Source: Chytriomyces cf. hyalinus JEL632 | Lineage: Eukaryota > Chytridiomycota > Chytridiomycetes > Chytridiales > Chytriomycetaceae | Reading direction: 5' to 3' | Assembly: GCA_025435555.1 (NCBI GenBank) | Contig: JAIWWG010000161.1 | Span: 1 to 45,599, forward strand | DNA length: 45,599 nucleotides | Shown here: piece after piece, positions 41,526 to 45,599 of the stretch | Layout: each line of letters starts with the position of its first letter | Position numbering within the stretch: the first letter of the stretch is position 1 | The notes under the pieces: generated by a model | Told to the model about the DNA's origin: nothing | Database searches by the model: none | Seen by the model: the letters and a program-made list of their open reading frames with translations, nothing else | Made by a program: the position numbers and the translations under genes

Positions 41526-43092
41526 TCGTAGGAGGTCAGAGAGAGGCGCGACAAGTGAGGCGTGACCTTTGATGAAGCGATGGACAGTATTGGCAAGGCC
41601 GAGGAAGGAGCGGAGTTCTGAGAAAGAGGTAGGTTCCTCAAAATCTCTGATGGACTGAGTTCTGGAAGGAAGGACAGAGACTGATCCTCTATTGATTTGA
41701 TAACCGAGATATTCGAGTTGTGTCTGGAAGAAGGAACACTTGGAGAGGCGTAGGTGGAGTTTGTGGTTTTGGAGTCGCTGGAGTACCATGTCGACATGGC
41801 GGAGATGGTCTTGTTCATTGTCAGAGAAGATGAGGATGTCGTCGATGTAGACTATGACAAAGACGTCAATGAAGTCTTGGAAGATTGTGCTGAGTGTGGT
41901 CTGGAAAACACCTGGAGCGTTGGCGAGGCCAAAGGGCATAACAACCCATTCGTAGTGGCCGTATTTAGTGCGGAAGGCAGTTTTGGGGATGTCAGATTCT
42001 ACAATCCTGATTTGATGGAAACCGGACTTGCAGTCGGCTTTGGTAAAGAATTTGGCCTTGGAGAGGCGGTCGAGGGATTCTAGGATGTTGGGAAGGGCGG
42101 CGCGGTTCTTGACGGTCAGTCTGTTGATGGCGCGGTAGTCGAATACAAGGCGGAGTTTGTCTTTCTGTTTGACAAAGAAGACAGGAGCGCCAAAGGGCGA
42201 GGTGGAAGGTCTGATGCGGTGATGCTTGAGGAGGTAGGTAAGTTCTTCTTGAAGAGCCTTCAGTTCTGGAGCGCTCATGGGATAGATGGGTCGGTAGGGA
42301 GGTTCAGCGCTTGCTGTTGGATCGAGGTCAATTTTCATGTCAGTAGGTCGGGACGGAGGAAGGCCTTCAAAAGGCGTGAAGACATCTGGGTACTTGGAGA
42401 CCAGTTCTTGGACGTTAGGAGGGAGGGACTTGCAGACAGCTTCATCTTTTTCGTCAATCTCGGCTGAGGTAGTGGTGGTTGATACTTCTTGTTCTTCAGG
42501 TATTATGGCACCAAGGAAGTCATCAGGCTGTAGGGTTTCAAGGAGGTTCAGAAATTGGTTGGCAGTAAGGATCTCCGGCGTGGAGCGTGGGGAGCGGCAT
42601 TTCCAGCTGTGTGGACCAATGCGGACTTGGTTTGTCGGCCAGTCGATAGAGGGATTGTGGGCGTCAAGCCAGTCCTTTCCGAGGATCAGGTCATACGCGA
42701 GTTCAGGAACGGTAGTGAAAGAGCGAGAGTCGCTAAAGGTAGTGTCATTTATTTTCAGTTTAAGGGTTTCAGTACGCTGGCCCTTAACTATGGATCCATC
42801 AGCTAGCTTGATCTTGCAGGCCTGAGGAATGAGAGATTTATCTTGGAGGAACGGTAGGTTGGAACGGATGAAACTGGGGTTGGCACCAGAGTCAATGAGG
42901 ATGGAAACATGATGATCGTTGATGGTTCCTTGGCAGATGAGGAGGCCAGGAGTGTCAGAATATGGGGCATGGTGTTCAGACTTGACGTGGTACAGGGGGC
43001 GCTTGGGACGTGGGACTTGGACAGGAAAAACAGGGACGGTAACGGCAGTTGGATTGTCAGGTGGATTATCAAAGGGCAAGGCGGAGAAACGA
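41499..43092 (-). CDS. pol: Retrotransposon pol, 5' part: protease and reverse transcriptase
   Basis: The frame is open from 43631, overlapping gag, and is +1 relative to gag; the meaningful part begins near gag's stop. The protease carries ILIDSGANPSFI (catalytic D-S-G, ~42893) and LILGKDWLD. The RT has RPSTSPFGAPVFFVKQKD, LRLVFDYRAINRLTVKN, KAFF-type FFTKADCKSGFHQIRI, TAFRTKYGHYEWVVMPFGL and the catalytic VYIDDILIFSD (YIDD ~41849). It stops at 41499 shortly after FLGLANTVHRFIKGHASL, before RNase H, so one frame change is needed to read the rest of pol. Confidence 0.9.
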
Positions 43093-44247
43093 TTAGAGTT
43101 CGTGATCGCTATCTTCTTCTTCATCTTGGGCTTGAGTTGCGGCATTGTTAATTCTGGAAGTGGATGGCTTGGCGGAGAGCTGGGCTTGACGGGCACGGAG
43201 CTTGGGGCAGTGGTCGGTGTCGTGGTCCTTGGCTTGGCAGTAGACGCACCAACCTCTGGAGCGGAAGTGGGCTTTCTGTTCTGGGGTGAGACGTGGGTAG
43301 GGAGATGTTTGCTGAGTGTTTCCAAGGTCCATAGGGTCGGATGAGTCGGGGATGGAGTTCTTGAGTGTATGGCCTTGGGCTGGTCGAAAGGACTGTGTGC
43401 GTGTGGTGGAGGAAGTTGCGGTATTTTTACGAGTGTCGGTGGCGGTACGTTTATTGTGGCGGTAGGTGAGATCATCAAGTTTCTCAGCTTCATACTGAAG
43501 GTGGTCGAGATCGTCTTCAATAGCAAAAATGGCAGGATTACTACGGATGTGGAACTTGAGACCTTGGAGGTATTTGACACAGAGATGCCTGGCTGGGTAA
43601 TCGATTCCTGAGGCGGCAATGGCAGAGACAAGTTCGTTGAATTTGCAGGAGTAGGTTACTGCTGAGCTGGTTTGTTGGAGGTCCTCCATGGCTTCGATAG
43701 CTTGTTTCAGGCTCAGATGAGAACCGAAAGTTCTCTTGATCCAGGCGGCGTATTCGTTCCAGGACATATAGAATCGTTCTGTTTCGGACAGGCGGCGCCA
43801 GTATATGCGTGCGTTACTGCATAGGCCTTCGGAGACAAAATGTACGTATGTTGGTTGGTCTTGTTTAGTAATGTGGTCAGTAGATAGAGCGAAGCCATGA
43901 AGTCTGCAGGTTGAGGATGAGCGATCGAGGTAATCGTCGAGGTAGTTTTGTATTTCGTGGGCTGGCCTATTTCGATGGTTCCCAGAGAATTCGAGAGGTT
44001 TGATTGATGGCATTCTGAAGATAGGTAGTCGACGTTGAGCTGGGACTGGGGCATTAGATTCGTCCAGGATGGCCTGGTTGATAGTTGGGGCTGGTACTGG
44101 CACTGGAGGGTTGGGAGGTTCGCGTTCATGTAGGGTAGTTACTTCAGCGAACAGTCGTTGGACAGCTTCAGTCAGTTGGGCCAACTGAGTTTTGTACCGC
44201 TGGATGATGTGGTCTTGATTACGGTCGTTTGGGGTTTCTGGGTTCAT
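43093..44247 (-). CDS. gag: Retrotransposon gag with CCHC zinc knuckle
   Basis: 384 aa from the first ATG (44247) to TAA. The frame is open back to the primer-binding site but has no ATG there. N-terminal coiled coil (RYKTQLAQLTEAVQRLF), capsid-type helices (HFVSEGLCSNARIYWRRL, SWNEYAAWIKRTFG, VTYSCKFNELVSAI), and one zinc knuckle CVYCQAKDHDTDHC (C-x2-C-x4-H-x4-C) near the C terminus, followed by a charged tail DEEEDSDHEL. It would form the virus-like particle and package element RNA. Confidence 0.9.
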   Translation of the reverse strand: MNPETPNDRNQDHIIQRYKTQLAQLTEAVQRLFAEVTTLHEREPPNPPVPVPAPTINQAILDESNAPVPAQRRLPIFRMPSIKPLEFSGNHRNRPAHEIQNYLDDYLDRSSSTCRLHGFALSTDHITKQDQPTYVHFVSEGLCSNARIYWRRLSETERFYMSWNEYAAWIKRTFGSHLSLKQAIEAMEDLQQTSSAVTYSCKFNELVSAIAASGIDYPARHLCVKYLQGLKFHIRSNPAIFAIEDDLDHLQYEAEKLDDLTYRHNKRTATDTRKNTATSSTTRTQSFRPAQGHTLKNSIPDSSDPMDLGNTQQTSPYPRLTPEQKAHFRSRGWCVYCQAKDHDTDHCPKLRARQAQLSAKPSTSRINNAATQAQDEEEDSDHEL

Positions 44248-44321
44248 TATGGACGGCTGGAAGGCAAGTATTTCTTTAGGACTTAGACGGTTGGTTGGAG
44301 GTTTCTTGGACGGAGGGATTT

Positions 44322-44333
44322 CCGATGCTACCA
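44322..44333 (-). promoter_or_regulatory. Primer-binding site for initiator tRNA-Met
   Basis: On the minus strand, TGGTAGCATCGG starts two bases inside the 5' LTR. It is the exact complement of the 3' end of an initiator tRNA-Met plus CCA: the tRNA encoded at 30946-31017 ends CCGATGCTA. Confidence 0.95.
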
Positions 44334-44335
44334 AT

Positions 44336-44611
44336 TGATAGGGAATTGACCAAGAGCTGCGGCGTGGCTACGTGATCAATTAAGGAGTTTGGATTGAGTT
44401 GGAGAGTGCTAAGAACAGAGAGAAGATTGAGAGGAGACTGATCTTTATTGAGGTGATATTGCACGCTTTAAATAGCGTTACAGAATAAAGAGGAAGTAAA
44501 CGATTGGTGATGGGGCATTGTGGAGGGTGTGTCATTGTGTTCGGTCAAGAAAAAGGGTGTCCATTGTTCTCAATTAGAGACGCGTGACGTAATCCGACAG
44601 ATTACGTAACA
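44336..44611 (-). repeat. 5' LTR (element orientation)
   Basis: 276 bp, identical to 39162-39437. Contains the element promoter and polyadenylation signals in element orientation; no mismatch was found on reading both copies. Confidence 0.95.
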
Positions 44612-44616
44612 GAGTT
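44612..44616. repeat. Target-site duplication, right copy (GAGTT)
   Basis: Same five bases as at 39157-39161. Confidence 0.9.
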
Positions 44617-45129
44617 GTTTGGGAATAACTTCACTAGGCTTGTGCAATCAGCACGTGTGGGTTCTGCTTTTTGTTGCGCTTGCTGTAGAAGTGATGTCTA
44701 CTGCTCTTCATGTACATAAAGTTCACTATCTTTATTGTATAGAGTACATAATGAGAACCAGTGGTCCACCTTGACCATGGTCCGCAACAGGGATGGCGTC
44801 AATAATTCCCAGCCGCAAGAAAACCTCCTCTTGTTCCTATATGCCAAGGGACTTTTCGCCAAAGAAAGCCCGAAAGTGCGAACAGTCATCTTCAATACAG
44901 TACTTCATGGAACTAATCAAGTGTCAGTGGAACGTCTCAAGGGTAGGGATAGAATTAGGGTTTTTTTTTTTTTTTTTTGGAGGTTTTATTCACCCGGTAA
45001 CCCAGGGTGTTTGGTAATTTTGACCCAAAATAAGCTAAAGTACCAAATCTTTAACCTAAAAATGCTAAGTGGAAATCTGAAGAAGGTAGACTAAAAATTG
45101 ACCCTGAAACGTGTCGGCGACTTGGTGGT
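44617..45129. other. Anonymous flank right of the retrotransposon
   Basis: About 510 bp with a T-run near 44961-44978. Open frames on both strands at 44698-44965 overlap each other and show no family pattern. Confidence 0.35.
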
Positions 45130-45599
45130 TCACCTTGTGCGCCAAGTGGCTTGCAGGGTTGACCTTGTGTACTGGGGTGTGCTTGGTAAACCTTGTGTGT
45201 CAAGTGATTCAAGATGCGCAAGGGCGGCCAGGAGGTCTCCTTTGGCAATGAACTTGGTCACGGTGGGGTCTTTGGGGCCGGTCGTGGGTGCAGTGTGGTA
45301 CAAGACGAGACGTCGAGTCCCTTCCGCAGAAAGACCGGGGCTGTGCTTGAGGACATTGGCAATGCCGGAAGCTGGATTAAAGATGATGACTGGGCAGGGC
45401 TTGACTTGGGCTTTCTGTTTTTGCAGAAATTGGTGGACAATGTGGCGGAGCTTGTGATTTTCACTGAGACGGAGGAATTCCGGTGAAACTGGCAAGGACC
45501 CTAAAGTTTGCATGAGGATGCATTGGTTGGCTGGAATGAGTCTTGGTGGTTTGATGGTCATCTTGGCGAGCAGGAAGTCGGCACGATCGAGGAAAGTTG
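45130..45599 (-). CDS. Uncharacterised open frame, running off the window edge (5'-partial)
   Basis: The frame is open from the window end to a stop at 45130. It stays open upstream of the ATG at 45561 (TFLDRADFLLAK precedes it), so the start is probably outside. Readable parts: PEFLRLSENHKLRHIVHQFL, SGIANVLKHSPGLSAEGTRR and IAKGDLLAALAHLESLDTQG. Codons favour C in third position, which supports real coding. Not recognised; it could be host or part of another mobile element. Confidence 0.45.
   Translation of the reverse strand, partial: TFLDRADFLLAKMTIKPPRLIPANQCILMQTLGSLPVSPEFLRLSENHKLRHIVHQFLQKQKAQVKPCPVIIFNPASGIANVLKHSPGLSAEGTRRLVLYHTAPTTGPKDPTVTKFIAKGDLLAALAHLESLDTQGLPSTPQYTRSTLQATWRTR

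Larger units (their letters stand above)
39162..44611 (-). mobile_element. Full-length Ty3/Gypsy chromovirus LTR retrotransposon
   Basis: 5450 bp, coding on the minus strand. It has identical 276-bp LTRs with TG...CA ends, a GAGTT target duplication on both sides, a primer-binding site 2 nt inside the 5' LTR, gag with a zinc knuckle, and pol in the Ty3/Gypsy order protease, reverse transcriptase, RNase H, integrase, with a chromodomain-like end. LTR identity means insertion is recent. The pol frame changes between RT and RNase H, so this copy may be defective. Confidence 0.95.

Noticed and set aside
39959-43344. Several plus-strand frames of 80-160 codons inside the retrotransposon
   Set aside because: They mirror pol and gag on the other strand, have no family pattern and follow the codon bias of the minus-strand frames.
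44248-44334. Gag frame extending back from 44247 to 44334
   Set aside because: There is no ATG; the first codon would be a TTG lying in the primer-binding site itself, so this is leader sequence read as codons.
1-45599. CRISPR arrays, bacterial operons, prophage
   Set aside because: No regularly spaced repeats, and genes have spliceosomal introns; the DNA is eukaryotic nuclear.

Overview
The window looks like nuclear DNA of a zoosporic early-diverging fungus, most likely a chytrid (Chytridiomycota). Protein genes are dense and intron-rich: introns are mostly 50-100 nt, GT-AG, often with a CTAAY-like branch point. Gene content is fungal (Yck-type casein kinase 1, SGT1, QCR2, PROPPIN, PCL-type cyclin) together with a flagellar protein (CFAP53), a cyclic-nucleotide-binding K+ channel, a 7TM receptor and an MHYT sensor, which fit a swimming zoospore. 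No species can be named from sequence alone. Exon models below were built by eye from splice sites and reading frame; every multi-exon model given as complete sums to a multiple of three.

Left part (1-27.9 kb), conserved and compact. In order: 5'-partial GBD/FH3 (formin N-terminal-like) gene (+); casein kinase 1 (-); mitochondrial enoyl-CoA hydratase-like gene (+); coiled-coil/acidic/W2-like gene (-); proline-rich/acidic protein (+); SGT1 co-chaperone (-); ketohexokinase-like PfkB kinase (+); GPCR-like 7TM protein (+); MHYT sensor (-); PROPPIN/Atg18-family protein (+); universal stress protein (+); CNBD K+ channel (+); CFAP53 (-); cytochrome bc1 core protein 2 (-). Several pairs are divergent and share 300-620 bp intergenic regions.

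Middle part (27.9-39.1 kb), gene-poor and degraded. It holds a weak two-block gene candidate, a relic resembling an ABCG transporter, an initiator tRNA-Met gene, a broken gene with a repeated beta-rich module and a 19-nt poly-G tract, a plant-type leucine-rich-repeat pseudogene, an intact cyclin gene and a crinkler-like NTPase gene with an altered P-loop.

Right part (39.1-45.6 kb). A full-length Ty3/Gypsy chromovirus (39162-44611, minus strand) has two identical 276-bp LTRs, a 5-bp target duplication (GAGTT) and a primer-binding site complementary to the last 12 nt (with CCA) of the initiator tRNA encoded at 30946-31017. It sits a few bases upstream of a degenerate tRNA-like Pol III promoter. 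Beyond it lies anonymous sequence and one reading frame that runs off the window edge.
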